Positions 1-7,661 of a stretch of 41,995 bases of DNA are shown here, piece by piece. The translations under genes were made by a program, and so were the position numbers. Source of the stretch: Fastidiosipila sp964627125. Lineage in GTDB: Bacteria; Bacillota; Clostridia; Saccharofermentanales; Fastidiosipilaceae. Where the stretch lies: NCBI GenBank assembly GCA_964627125.1, contig CAZVJQ010000013.1:1-41995 (forward strand). Reading direction: 5' to 3'. Positions within the stretch are counted from its first letter, which is position 1. Each line of letters begins with the position of its first letter. The notes beneath the pieces are model-generated. The model was not told where the DNA came from. It did not search any database and worked only from the letters and a program-made list of their open reading frames with translations.

Positions 1-11
1 GTTCTTGCCAT
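1..11 (-). CDS. Start of next ABC-transporter gene (partial, first 3 codons)
   Basis: On the minus strand an ATG at 11-9 follows the permease stop codon by 11 bases, with a GGGGA ribosome-binding site just upstream, and reads Met-Ala-Arg before the window ends. In LplB/YteP-type sugar transport operons the gene after the first permease is normally the second permease (YtcP/AraQ type). The identity is inferred from position only. Confidence 0.45.
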
Positions 12-22
12 GTTTTATCCCC

Positions 23-952
23 CTAGAAAAGTTCTGATCCTTTTTGATAGCGACGTACAAGACCATTAGCAACAAGCATAGTTATTAATCCTAAGACCGA
101 CTGATACAATCCAATCGCTGCAGACATACCGTGGTTACTGCTGCTTATTAAGGATCTGAATGTTAATGTATCAATAACATCTGTATGACTGAACAACAAA
201 CCATTATTTCCAATAATGTTGTAGAAGAGGTCGAAGTTACCCTTAAATATTCCACCTACAGAGAGAAGTAGCATAATTATTATTGTTGGTAATATTGATG
301 GAATCGTTATTTTAAATATTCTCTGGAAGACATTCGCTCCATCTATTTCTGCTGCTTCGTATATAGATGTATCTATACCTGTAATTGCAGCCATGTAGAT
401 AATCGAGCCATAACCCACATTTTTCCACATATTGAACATGACTATTATAGGTGGCCAAACTTCAGCTGTGTTATAGAATGGGAATTTATCTCCACCCAGA
501 GCTACTAGAATTCTATTTACAAAACCATAGTCTCCACTAAAGAAGTTAAAAGACATAACTCCAACTATTACCCAAGAAATGAAATATGGAAGGAATAGCA
601 TTGTCTGACTTACAGAAATAAATCTCTTCCTCTTTATCTCAGTCATTGAAACAGCAAGTGTTAATTCAATTACTAAATTAATTACGATGAAGGCAATATT
701 ATAGAGAACTGTATTTCTCGTAACTCTAGCAGCTTGTCCTGATTGGAAAAAGAAGCGGAAGTTCTCAATACCATTCCATGGACTTCCAAAAACTCCATCC
801 TGATAGTTATATTTCTTGAAAGCCAAAATAATACCTGACATAGGGTAGTAGCTGAACACCAGAGTATAAATTACTGCTGGCAGTATCATAAACAAGAAAA
901 CACGATTTTTAATTAAATTTTTGAAGAAAGAATTCTTTTTCCTATATAGCAT
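23..952 (-). CDS. Carbohydrate ABC transporter permease, LplB/YteP type
   Basis: Inner-membrane permease of a sugar ABC importer. The 309-residue protein begins with a short basic stretch and a first helix near residues 19-38, followed by about five more helices. The cytoplasmic EAA loop is clear near residues 200-225 (YEAAEIDGA, then F-x-x-I-x-x-P), which docks onto the ATPase. Its length, the 'FSYYPM' motif after helix 1 and the 'F-x-Y-F-I-SW' motif fit the LplB/YteP branch, whose members usually import oligosaccharides and often use a lipoprotein binding protein and a shared ATPase encoded elsewhere. The start is supported by a GTGAGG site 7 bases upstream. A promoter at 1022-1050 precedes it, so it is the first gene of its operon. 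The substrate cannot be told from the sequence. Confidence 0.9.
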   Translation of the reverse strand: MLYRKKNSFFKNLIKNRVFLFMILPAVIYTLVFSYYPMSGIILAFKKYNYQDGVFGSPWNGIENFRFFFQSGQAARVTRNTVLYNIAFIVINLVIELTLAVSMTEIKRKRFISVSQTMLFLPYFISWVIVGVMSFNFFSGDYGFVNRILVALGGDKFPFYNTAEVWPPIIVMFNMWKNVGYGSIIYMAAITGIDTSIYEAAEIDGANVFQRIFKITIPSILPTIIIMLLLSVGGIFKGNFDLFYNIIGNNGLLFSHTDVIDTLTFRSLISSSNHGMSAAIGLYQSVLGLITMLVANGLVRRYQKGSELF

Positions 953-966
953 CGTAACCTCACTTG

Positions 967-974
967 TTGCGCAA
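967..974. promoter_or_regulatory. TTGCGCAA palindrome in the permease leader
   Basis: A perfect 8-bp palindrome lies about 15 bases upstream of the permease start codon, inside the predicted 5' untranslated region. It shares the GCGCAA hexamer with three sites upstream of the promoter (1104-1131). This could be a repressor site; the cognate regulator is not identified. Confidence 0.4.
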
Positions 975-1021
975 ATTGCTCTTGTAAACTGTCATTTGAA
1001 CTAAACCGTCACTATAAATTC

Positions 1022-1050
1022 ATTCTAAATGTGTACTTATCACAAGTCAA
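1022..1050 (-). promoter_or_regulatory. Sigma-A promoter of the permease operon
   Basis: On the minus strand TTGACT (1050-1045) is followed after exactly 17 bases by TAGAAT (1027-1022), a near-consensus housekeeping promoter. It would give a leader of about 65 bases. Confidence 0.75.
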
Positions 1051-1103
1051 TTTACTAATTATCTGAAATTGACGTTAGTTTATGTATACTTTGTCTAAAA
1101 TTG

Positions 1104-1131
1104 GCGCAAAATCTAGCGCAACCACGCGCAA
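1104..1131. promoter_or_regulatory. Three GCGCAA direct repeats upstream of the permease promoter
   Basis: GCGCAA occurs at 1104-1109, 1116-1121 and 1126-1131, with starts 12 and 10 bases apart, about one DNA turn. The cluster sits 54-80 bp upstream of the -35 box, and a fourth copy lies in the leader at 969-974. This fits binding by a LacI- or AraC-type sugar regulator, but that is an inference. Confidence 0.45.
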
Positions 1132-1171
1132 CGATTATTAATTTTTGCAGTTTGTGTGATTTTGAAGGCAT

Positions 1172-1200
1172 AAAAATAGACTCAGGTTGCCCCAAGTCTA
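1172..1200 (-). terminator. Rho-independent terminator of the three-paralog membrane operon
   Basis: On the minus strand a 10-bp stem (two G-T pairs) closed by a GCAA tetraloop is followed by TTTTTA. It lies 25 bases after the stop codon at 1225. Confidence 0.85.
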
Positions 1201-1224
1201 AGTGGTTTATATTGATGTATTTAT

Positions 1225-1740
1225 CTAAGTTTTCTTCTTACTAAAATAGACTATATAAAGAATCACTGTAATTATTAGGAAAAATACAGTGAGCGCTGTA
1301 AGTACAATAGCGGCATATCCTGCTAATACTGAAAAGCTAGTAAATCTATAGTCCATAGATGATCCATCTGCTGGGTTATTACCAATTAGATAGATTATAA
1401 AGAATATTAGACTAGAACCTGCAAAAGCAACAGTCGTAACAGCTAATCTTTGGCGAATACTTAAGCCTGGCTTTGGCACAAGCTTATCGGATAACTTAGC
1501 AACTCTCTTCTTATCTTGCGCTATGAATATTCTTAGAACTAAGAAATACACTAGGTTAGTTACAAGTAGTAATAGTCCACCAAAGAAGGTAAAACTAAGA
1601 ACCATAAGGACTGGGATGTTTCCTTGATCAATAATATTAGGAATAAATAGAAGAATTGTTGGAACAGCAAATAATATTATTGCTATTAGAAGAGTAACTC
1701 TTGCTATCTTCCATTCTTTATCGTAACTTTTACTTGCCAT
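1225..1740 (-). CDS. Four-helix membrane protein, paralog A
   Basis: Hypothetical integral membrane protein of 171 residues, function unknown. It has about four hydrophobic helices (roughly 14-36, 44-72, 98-120, 135-166). It opens with a conserved K-x-Y-x-(K/R)-EW motif (SYDKEWKIARVT). Between helices 2 and 3 lies a basic loop with 'DKKRVAK' and 'PGLSIRQR'. The two upstream genes encode clear relatives with the same layout. Its ATG overlaps the 3' end of the preceding gene by 11 bases, so translation is probably coupled. It has an AAGGAAG ribosome-binding site and is followed by the terminator at 1172-1200. It is the last of three genes in one operon. Confidence 0.75.
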   Translation of the reverse strand: MASKSYDKEWKIARVTLLIAIILFAVPTILLFIPNIIDQGNIPVLMVLSFTFFGGLLLLVTNLVYFLVLRIFIAQDKKRVAKLSDKLVPKPGLSIRQRLAVTTVAFAGSSLIFFIIYLIGNNPADGSSMDYRFTSFSVLAGYAAIVLTALTVFFLIITVILYIVYFSKKKT

Positions 1741-2203
1741 TGTTTACTTCCTTTTCTATCTTTCTATTTCTACTGAAGTGTACTGCATAAAGGATTAGAG
1801 TTATTACTAATGAGATTACAACTATTCCAATGAGGATATAAGTGAAATATTCCATCGTAGCAAGAACAGTTAATGTAAGAAAGGCTAGTGCACTAGTCCA
1901 TATTAAACTTCTCTGGTATGGTTTCAGGCCTGGTCTTGCATTTTCTTCATTAGGGTACTCAGTCATTTGCATCTTATCGTATCGGACGTAAATTATAATT
2001 GCGATCAGATATATTACAGATGCGCTTATTAATGCTACACCGGTTACCATGGTCAAAAACGAAATGCCGAGCAATCCTAAAGGAAAATCGTCAATTCTAT
2101 CTGCCAGAGAGAAAATAAACAATGGTATTAAAATTGTCAGGGCTGAAGATATCAACAAAATGATAGCTACTTGCCATTCTTTCTTATAGATTTTAATCGC
2201 CAT
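1730..2203 (-). CDS. Four-helix membrane protein, paralog B
   Basis: Hypothetical membrane protein of 157 residues, middle member of the tandem paralog set. I place the start at the ATG at 2203 (MAIKIYKKEW), because a GGAGGA site sits 7 bases upstream and because the N-terminus then lines up with its relatives (MASKSYDKEW, MAGKSYKREW). An in-frame TTG at 2218 overlaps that site and is not credible. It has about four helices and the loop motif 'DKMQMTEYP...PGLKPYQRSL' between helices 2 and 3. The gene overlaps paralog A by 11 bases. No known domain is recognised. Confidence 0.75.
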   Translation of the reverse strand: MAIKIYKKEWQVAIILLISSALTILIPLFIFSLADRIDDFPLGLLGISFLTMVTGVALISASVIYLIAIIIYVRYDKMQMTEYPNEENARPGLKPYQRSLIWTSALAFLTLTVLATMEYFTYILIGIVVISLVITLILYAVHFSRNRKIEKEVNNGK

Positions 2204-2269
2204 TTGTTCTTCCTCCAAAAGTAATTATTTACATTTTAACCTTTATCAGCTTCAATTGATAATCTAGTA

Positions 2270-2689
2270 TTACTTACGTCTGCTATATAAAACTATTGTG
2301 ACTATCAGGGAGATTATCAAAAATGGTAGCAATAATCTCGCAAATGGGAAGAAAACTATTGAAATTATTGCTAGTGAAATTGTTATTAATAAACTTCGTT
2401 GGTGTCGTTTCAACCCATCTTCAAGATTTTCTTGCTCAGGCATCTTAGCTATTCGTTTTTTATCAAAATGTATGAAAACTGCTAGCACCAGCATATAGAA
2501 TAAACTTACAATAAATAGAATAAAACCTAAGAATATAAGAATAGCTAATAAGAATAAGATTCCAGTTTGGTCTGAGTTAAAAAGATTAGTCTCTGGAATT
2601 GCCACGAAAGGAATTATGACTAGAAGAAACAGCACTAAGGATGTTACTCTTGCTAATTTCCATTCTCTCTTATAACTCTTACCGGCCAT
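2270..2689 (-). CDS. Four-helix membrane protein, paralog C
   Basis: Hypothetical membrane protein of 139 residues, the first gene of the tandem paralog operon. It shares the opening K-S-Y-x-R-EWK-x-ARVT motif with paralog A and the loop 'DKKRIAKMPEQENLEDGLKR' with paralog B, then 'HQRSLL'. The last helices end close to the C-terminus with a basic tail (YSRRK). Start support is good: GGAGG lies 7 bases before the ATG. A terminator for the gene upstream (2749-2777) separates this operon from the ABM gene, so a promoter should lie at about 2690-2750, though I see no consensus one. Confidence 0.75.
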   Translation of the reverse strand: MAGKSYKREWKLARVTSLVLFLLVIIPFVAIPETNLFNSDQTGILFLLAILIFLGFILFIVSLFYMLVLAVFIHFDKKRIAKMPEQENLEDGLKRHQRSLLITISLAIISIVFFPFARLLLPFLIISLIVTIVLYSRRK

Positions 2690-2748
2690 GGCGTGCCTCC
2701 AATAGTCTAATTGGTTTTATTTTACCTTTAAATGAGTACTTATATAAG

Positions 2749-2777
2749 AAAAAAGGATGAACTAAATTAGTCCACCC
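2749..2777 (-). terminator. Terminator of the ABM-domain gene
   Basis: On the minus strand GGGTGGACTAA can pair with TTAGTTCATCC (about 9 bp closed by a short loop, two G-T pairs), followed directly by six T. It lies about 27 bases after the stop codon of the ABM gene. Confidence 0.85.
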
Positions 2778-2803
2778 TTGGTAAATCTCAATTTTCTTGA
2801 CTT

Positions 2804-3091
2804 CTAGATTGTATCTAGAAGCATATAAGTTCCAGTTTCTGCTGTTTCAATTGCTGCTGTATTTCTTTCTTCAACTCTTTCTCTAAGTTGAGAAGTTTCC
2901 CATGCGTCATGGGCTTCTCTATTTTCCCAACGACCAGTAATTAAGAATGTACTATCGTCATCTGTACTTCTAGCAATTGTTAAATCAATGAAACCAGGTT
3001 GTGCACGAAGCTCGTGTCTTTCTTTAATTGCAGTAATGAAATCTGCTTCATTTCCTAATTCTACTTTTACTTTTTGACTTACTATAAACAT
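2804..3091 (-). CDS. Antibiotic-biosynthesis-monooxygenase (ABM) fold protein
   Basis: Small protein of 95 residues with the dimeric alpha/beta-barrel ABM pattern: a first strand (FIVSQKVKV), a helix with 'F..AIKERHELRAQPGF', a second strand ending in 'TGRWENREAH', then 'W..S..L'. Relatives include heme-degrading monooxygenases of the HmoA type and small quinol oxygenases, and the substrate cannot be told here. The start is the ATG at 3091, which has GGAGGT 6 bases upstream. The in-frame start 10 codons earlier lacks such a site. The gene stands alone, with its own terminator, next to msrB. That neighbour would suit a role in oxidative or heme stress, but this is only an inference. Confidence 0.75.
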   Translation of the reverse strand: MFIVSQKVKVELGNEADFITAIKERHELRAQPGFIDLTIARSTDDDSTFLITGRWENREAHDAWETSQLRERVEERNTAAIETAETGTYMLLDTI

Positions 3092-3190
3092 TTCTTTACC
3101 TCCGAATTTTTTAATATACATAATATAAGAGATATTTATTATTATTCTAAGAACAAGTTAATAATCTTGTTTAAATTTATATTTACCCAC

Positions 3191-3217
3191 AAAAAAACAG
3201 CCCTTGCGAGCTGTTTC
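3191..3217 (-). terminator. Terminator of msrB
   Basis: On the minus strand AAACAGC pairs with GCTGTTT around an 8-9-base loop and is followed by a run of T. It begins about 20 bases after the msrB stop codon. Confidence 0.85.
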
Positions 3218-3235
3218 ATTTCTAGTATTTATAAC

Positions 3236-3682
3236 TTATACATATGCTAAGTAGTCTGCATATCCTTCAGCTTCCATCTCTGCTTTTGGAACAAATCTTA
3301 ATGCAGCTCCATTAATGCAGTAACGTAAACCGCCTTCAGCGACTGGTCCATCTGTGAATACGTGTCCTAAGTGGCTGTCAGCGCCTGTTGAACGAACTTC
3401 AACTCTTCTTGTGCCAATTTTGTAATCATCTTTTTCTTGTAGTTTGTGATCAGATATTGGTCTGGTAAAAGAAGGCCATCCACATCCTGCATCATATTTA
3501 TCTTTTGAACTAAATAGTGGTTCACCACTAACAATATCTACATAGATACCATCACCAAACTCTGCATCTAATTCAGAGCTGTAAGGTCTTTCTGTATATT
3601 CATTTTGTGTTACTTCATAAGCTAATTCATCTAATGTATTTTTTAATGTTTCATCATCTGGTTTTGTCCATTTATCACTCAT
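3236..3682 (-). CDS. msrB: Peptide-methionine (R)-S-oxide reductase MsrB
   Basis: Repairs the R-sulfoxide of methionine in oxidised proteins, using thioredoxin as reductant. The 148-residue cytoplasmic protein carries the family signatures GCGWPSF (Cys67, the likely resolving residue), RRVEVRS, HLGHVF and RYCINGAALRF (Cys122, the catalytic residue). The two CxxC pairs that bind structural zinc in many MsrB proteins are absent; the first is replaced by 'VDIVSGEPLF', so this is the zinc-free form. GGAGG lies 8 bases before the ATG. It forms a single-gene unit with an extended -10 promoter (3709-3717) and its own terminator. No msrA is fused or adjacent. Confidence 0.95.
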   Translation of the reverse strand: MSDKWTKPDDETLKNTLDELAYEVTQNEYTERPYSSELDAEFGDGIYVDIVSGEPLFSSKDKYDAGCGWPSFTRPISDHKLQEKDDYKIGTRRVEVRSTGADSHLGHVFTDGPVAEGGLRYCINGAALRFVPKAEMEAEGYADYLAYV

Positions 3683-3708
3683 AAGTTGTCCTCCTCAGTT
3701 AGATGGAA

Positions 3709-3717
3709 ATTATAACA
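3709..3717 (-). promoter_or_regulatory. Extended -10 promoter of msrB
   Basis: On the minus strand TG-T-TATAAT lies about 27 bases upstream of the msrB start codon. A weak -35 (GACAAA) is 18 bases further up. The TG extension would compensate. Confidence 0.5.
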
Positions 3718-3811
3718 AATTCCCAAAAAGTTTTTGTCCACTAGTATCAGAAAGAATATAGTTTTATTATCATGTGTCCAAATTTCTCATAAAATATGCT
3801 ATTGTACATAT

Positions 3812-4519
3812 ATGTCAAATCTACATTTACAAAAACTTAGTAATGAGCGTTATGAGCTATTCTTCAATGAAGATAGCTTAGGTTTTATCGAGCTCCTAAA
3901 TAACCTCTACCACATGACTAATATATACTTAAAGTTAGAGTTAAACACCTATGATTTAGAATCTAGCTGTCTGGATAATCTAACAGATAGAGATATCCAA
4001 ACTCTTGTAGAAGAAAAGGAAGTAGACAAAATAAATTTCCTTGAACTAGCAGGTTTCAAGAAAGTAAGAACCACAGAAATCCTAAAAATAGAAACAGAAG
4101 GCTACAATGAGGAAACCAACATAACCCTTATAGACAGCAACAACCCTCTATACAAACAAGCCGTACAATTACTCTACAAAAACTACAAAGAAACACATAA
4201 ATCTGTAAATCCACTCTCTGTAGATTTCGAAGAATTCGCCAAGAATGCACCTACTGAAGATGTTTACATAGAACTTAAGAATGATGAAATAATAAACTAC
4301 GCCTTCATCGAAGATGATGAAATTGCTTATATTGGGAGTGAGACAGACAGGGCGGCTTTTGCCAGATTTGTAAGAACATTAAACTACAAAATGCAAGAAT
4401 ACCCTACATTAGAAACTGAAGCAGATGACACAGACCCACTAATGGCTGTATTAAAAGAAGTACTAGCCGATAAATACACAGTGGATGAAGTCTTCTACAC
4501 ATACATTTTAGAGCAATAA
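3812..4519 (+). CDS. Hypothetical protein, possible GNAT-like acetyltransferase
   Basis: Protein of 235 residues, not firmly recognised. The first part looks like a degenerate domain ending in 'AGFKKVRTTEI'. The second part resembles the late half of a GNAT fold, with alternating strands and helices: 'NYAFIEDDEIAYIG', then 'F.RTL', then 'LETEADDTDPLMAVLKEV', then 'YTYIL'. In GNAT proteins the equivalent strand contacts acetyl-CoA. No canonical Q/RxxGxG/A loop is visible, so the call is weak. I choose the ATG at 3812 over an upstream TTG. It has no Shine-Dalgarno sequence, but a TATGCT box at 3795-3800 would place transcription start only a few bases upstream, so the message may be leaderless. 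The gene lies alone between msrB and the MATE gene. Confidence 0.55.
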   Translation: MSNLHLQKLSNERYELFFNEDSLGFIELLNNLYHMTNIYLKLELNTYDLESSCLDNLTDRDIQTLVEEKEVDKINFLELAGFKKVRTTEILKIETEGYNEETNITLIDSNNPLYKQAVQLLYKNYKETHKSVNPLSVDFEEFAKNAPTEDVYIELKNDEIINYAFIEDDEIAYIGSETDRAAFARFVRTLNYKMQEYPTLETEADDTDPLMAVLKEVLADKYTVDEVFYTYILEQ

Positions 4520-4544
4520 AAAAGAGGAGAAATTAATCTCCTCT
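4517..4544 (-). terminator. Terminator between the GNAT-like gene and the MATE gene
   Basis: AGAGGAGA (4523-4530) and TCTCCTCT (4537-4544) form a perfect 8-bp stem with a 6-base loop. The run of A at 4518-4523 becomes a T-run for the minus strand, so it ends MATE transcription 5 bases after that gene's stop. It can also slow the plus-strand gene. Confidence 0.85.
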
Positions 4545-4548
4545 AGAT

Positions 4549-5940
4549 TTATATTACATCGAGCTCTCCAGCCAACATTTTCTTCTTCTTATTTCTCAGA
4601 GTAATTTCATAACTGATGTATAGGATGAGACCCTTCAACACACTCGTTGCGCTAATTGCAATCCATACACCATCGATTCCGAGAGCTGTTGCACTTAAAG
4701 CTGCAGCTAGTGGCAATCTTAGAAGTGTCATTGTAGATACAACTATAGATGGATATAGGGTATTTCCTGAACCTGAGAAGGCACCAGTTGACATAAGTTC
4801 CACACATTGGAAAATCTGTGAATATCCAACAATTACCATATATCCGACACCTGCTGCAATTTCCGCCTGATTGTTAAAGAAAATATTTAGAATTTGATTT
4901 GGGAAAACAACCATAATCATGGTTGAGAATAATCCTAACCCTAAACTAAGCACTAGCCCCGCTCTAAAACCATCTTTAATCCTTGAATATTTACGAGCTG
5001 CAATATTTTGCGCTGTAAATGAGTTCAGTGAAGATCCAATCGCTTGAGCAACTGTCCATGCTAGATTTTCGAATTGACCACCAATCTTTTTAGCAGAAAT
5101 TTGGATGTCTCCGAAGGAAGCAACAGTTCTATTCAGTACGATTGAGATACCTGAATATAGGGCATTTTGTAGACCTGCAGGTAAACCGATTCTAAATATT
5201 CTTGAATAGTGTTCTTTGTCGTATATTTTTCTTAAGCCAGCAAACTTTGGAACATTTAAGGCATTTGGGAAAAGCTCAAATCTTAACACGTCTCTTAGAA
5301 TTATTAGGAATGAAACAACTTGCGCAATAACAGTTGCCACTGCAGCACCAGCTGCATTCATATCTAATAGGATGATGAACACAGGGTCTAAGATCATGTT
5401 TATTACTAATCCTAATGCGGATGCTTTGAACGCGATACGAGTATTACCTACGGCAGATAAGATACCTGTAAATACACCTGTCAAGAACGTGAAAGGCACT
5501 CCCACAGCACTTATTGCCAAGTATGCCTCCGCTAAACCTATGGTAGTTTGACTCTCCAAACCGACAAAAGCGATTTGCTGCGGTGTGAATACAAGTTGGA
5601 TAAATCCGATGACCAATCCAAGCAATATACTTAGCTGAATTGACGATGCTGCCAACTCATCCACGAGCTTTTTGTCCTTCGCACCTGACGCTTGCCCTAT
5701 CAAGACCTGGCCACCAGTTCTAATCATGACCATGAAACTTTGGGTGAACCACAAAAATGTTCCTGCTGCACCGAGCGCTGCGACCGCTTCTGACCCTTGG
5801 TAAGAAATCCAGAATGTATCTGTTAAGTTATAGATTTGCTGTATTAGCGATGACGCCACCATGGGTAAAGTCAAGAGCACAATACTCTTTATCGGTTTTT
5901 CATTAAGTAAATCAACATTATGAGCTTTATTTTTTTGCAT
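4549..5940 (-). CDS. MATE-family efflux transporter
   Basis: Twelve-helix cation-coupled multidrug exporter of 463 residues, NorM/DinF superfamily, cytoplasmic membrane. The opening signature 'LTLPMVASSLIQQIYNLTDTFWI' region (seen as P-M-V-A-S, then Y-N-L-T-D-T-F-W) is typical, as is 'ALGAAGTFLWF' after it and a pseudo-repeat in the second half (IGLPAGLQNALYS). The start is taken as the ATG at 5940 (MQKNKAHN), since the longer form would need a TTG with no better ribosome-binding site. The gene is divergent from cca across about 100 bp and ends at its own terminator. The substrate is unknown. Members can export drugs, dyes or metabolites. Confidence 0.9.
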   Translation of the reverse strand: MQKNKAHNVDLLNEKPIKSIVLLTLPMVASSLIQQIYNLTDTFWISYQGSEAVAALGAAGTFLWFTQSFMVMIRTGGQVLIGQASGAKDKKLVDELAASSIQLSILLGLVIGFIQLVFTPQQIAFVGLESQTTIGLAEAYLAISAVGVPFTFLTGVFTGILSAVGNTRIAFKASALGLVINMILDPVFIILLDMNAAGAAVATVIAQVVSFLIILRDVLRFELFPNALNVPKFAGLRKIYDKEHYSRIFRIGLPAGLQNALYSGISIVLNRTVASFGDIQISAKKIGGQFENLAWTVAQAIGSSLNSFTAQNIAARKYSRIKDGFRAGLVLSLGLGLFSTMIMVVFPNQILNIFFNNQAEIAAGVGYMVIVGYSQIFQCVELMSTGAFSGSGNTLYPSIVVSTMTLLRLPLAAALSATALGIDGVWIAISATSVLKGLILYISYEITLRNKKKKMLAGELDVI

Positions 5941-5991
5941 GTTTTTCTCTCTAGAAATTGAATTTTGACACGATTTCAATTATAGCAAAGC

Positions 5992-6021
5992 TTTAGTTAA
6001 ATTTGTCTAATAGTCTATAAT
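5992..6021 (+). promoter_or_regulatory. Promoter of cca
   Basis: A perfect TATAAT (6016-6021) lies 19 bases before the cca start, with TTTAGT (5992-5997) 18 bases upstream. The leader would be only about 13 bases, but it still holds the AGAGGT ribosome-binding site. Confidence 0.6.
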
Positions 6022-6040
6022 CTTATTAACAGAGGTTACT

Positions 6041-7267
6041 ATGAATAAACTAGTAGATATAAGGGCTGAGGATTTGCCCGAAGAAGTTGTATATATATTG
6101 GAGAGATTGGGAGCTTCAGGTTTTGCGAGCTTCCTTGTTGGTGGTGCTGTTAGAGATTTACTCTTAGGTCTAAAACTCCATGACTACGATATTACGACTG
6201 CTGCAATACCTTCTGAAGTTCGTGAAGTTTTTGCGGGTGAAGTCATTGTGCCAACTGGTTTAGATCATGGGACTATTACTCTTATTTTAAATGGGGAACC
6301 ATTTGAAATAACAACTTTCAGAGCAGATGGTGAATATTTAGACCATAGGAAACCTGAAACAGTGAGATTTTCTAAAACACTTGAAGAAGATACTAAGAGG
6401 CGAGATTTCACTATTAACCAGATTGCTTATAGCCTACGAGAAGGTTTAGTTGACTACCATGGCGGAATAAAGGATTTAGAGGCAGGTTTAATTAGAACTG
6501 TCGGTGAGCCTACTAGAAGATTTAATGAGGATGCTCTAAGGATTCTAAGATGTTTTAGATTTGCATCTACTTATGGTTTTTCTGTAGAGACTGACACTCT
6601 TGAGGCTGCTACGTCTATGGTGAAAGATTTAGATTATGTTTCTGGTGAAAGGATCTACCAGGAGTTATCTAAGTTGTTGCTTGGAGAGTATTTAGAGGGA
6701 GTCTGGGGGCACTTGGGTGCATTATGGGGTTATTTGTTCCCGAATGTTGATTCTTCTTACTATAGTGAGTTTAATTTTGATGCTCTTAGACTTATTCCTA
6801 ATGAATTTTTGCACAGGTTAATTTTGTTGTCCAACAATAAAGATATAGATGTTTTAATTGAGCGTTTGAAAGTGAGTAAAACTGAGAAGATTTTCTTGCA
6901 GAACTATTCTAGTGTGTTGGATTTTTCTATTGAGGAAATTGGCACTGGTGTTGCTGAGTTATTTATTTTTGCTTATGAGAATAATGTAGAAGTTGAAGAG
7001 TTTTTGAACTTGAGTGAAGCATTGGCTGTGGCTAGGAATTTGTCTATGTCATATGATTATGGAAAGGCGCGTGAAAATGTGGAGTTCGCAAGAAATCTAC
7101 CTAGAAGTCCTCAAGAGTTAGCAATTAAAGGCTCTGACCTACTTGATTTAGGTTTAGAGCCTGGTAAGCACATTGGTGAGATATTAGAGAGATTATGGGT
7201 AGCGGTTGTTTCAGGTGAGTTGGATAATGAGAAAGGTGGGTTGATGAGGGCTGTGGGTGAGTATTAG
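6041..7267 (+). CDS. cca: CCA tRNA nucleotidyltransferase
   Basis: Adds or repairs the 3'-CCA end of tRNAs using CTP and ATP, in the cytoplasm. The 408-residue protein has the class II nucleotidyltransferase head with 'LVGGAVRDLLLG' (about residues 36-47), the metal-binding D-Y-D motif in 'HDYDITT' and the 'RRDFTINQIAY' motif. These are followed by the neck region 'GEPTRRFNEDALRILRCFRFAS', which serves as the nucleotide-template segment. The C-terminal part is helical and diverged. It could instead be a poly(A) polymerase-like member, but single-copy cca is the normal meaning in Bacillota. AGAGGT lies 7 bases before the ATG. No terminator is visible; the gene runs into a repeat-rich spacer. 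Confidence 0.93.
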   Translation: MNKLVDIRAEDLPEEVVYILERLGASGFASFLVGGAVRDLLLGLKLHDYDITTAAIPSEVREVFAGEVIVPTGLDHGTITLILNGEPFEITTFRADGEYLDHRKPETVRFSKTLEEDTKRRDFTINQIAYSLREGLVDYHGGIKDLEAGLIRTVGEPTRRFNEDALRILRCFRFASTYGFSVETDTLEAATSMVKDLDYVSGERIYQELSKLLLGEYLEGVWGHLGALWGYLFPNVDSSYYSEFNFDALRLIPNEFLHRLILLSNNKDIDVLIERLKVSKTEKIFLQNYSSVLDFSIEEIGTGVAELFIFAYENNVEVEEFLNLSEALAVARNLSMSYDYGKARENVEFARNLPRSPQELAIKGSDLLDLGLEPGKHIGEILERLWVAVVSGELDNEKGGLMRAVGEY

Positions 7268-7293
7268 AGGAATTTTCAAGGTTGTTAACATCG

Positions 7294-7462
7294 ACTACAA
7301 ATTCTCATTCAGAAAAATTTCTAATTTCCATTCAGTCATATTTCTAATTCTCATTAAGTAAGATTTCCAATTTCCATTCAGTCATATTTCTAATTCCCAT
7401 TCAGTAAGATTTCCAATTTCCATTCAGTCAAATTTCGGATTTTCAACTCACAAGATTGTAAA
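7294..7462. repeat. Tandem 23-bp repeat array with 46-bp higher-order pattern
   Basis: Seven consecutive 23-bp units run at 7294, 7317, 7340, 7363, 7386, 7409 and 7432. The core is ATTTCYAATTYCCATTCAGT followed by CAT or AAG. Units 2, 4 and 6 end in CAT/CAA and units 3 and 5 in AAG, giving a 46-bp alternation. The last unit grades into a copy of a second 23-bp type (core TCAACTCACAAGATTGTAA, 7440-7462) which recurs three times at 24904-24972. There are no spacers, so it is not a CRISPR array. The rest of the 478-base gene-free stretch (7463-7661) shows an imperfect inverted repeat at about 7497-7529 and nothing else I can name. Confidence 0.85.
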
Positions 7463-7661
7463 CACTGATAATTGCTCATCATTTAACTACTTTAAGGCTG
7501 AAATGCCTAAAATTCGCTCTATTTCAGGCAAATAAATCAACAATTTACTAGCAAATCCCTCAAATGCAGTGTGGCTCTTGTATTTTGATTTATTTTGTTG
7601 TAAAATGCGATTTCGGATATGGGCTCTAACTTCGCTTAACATCGCTCAAATCCGATACTTT

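Noticed and set aside
2204..2218. TTG start adding five residues to paralog B
   Set aside because: The codons overlap the GGAGGA ribosome-binding site of the ATG at 2203, and the paralogs align with that ATG.
7294..7454. CRISPR array
   Set aside because: The 23-bp units are contiguous with no spacers and vary along the array. No cas genes are present.
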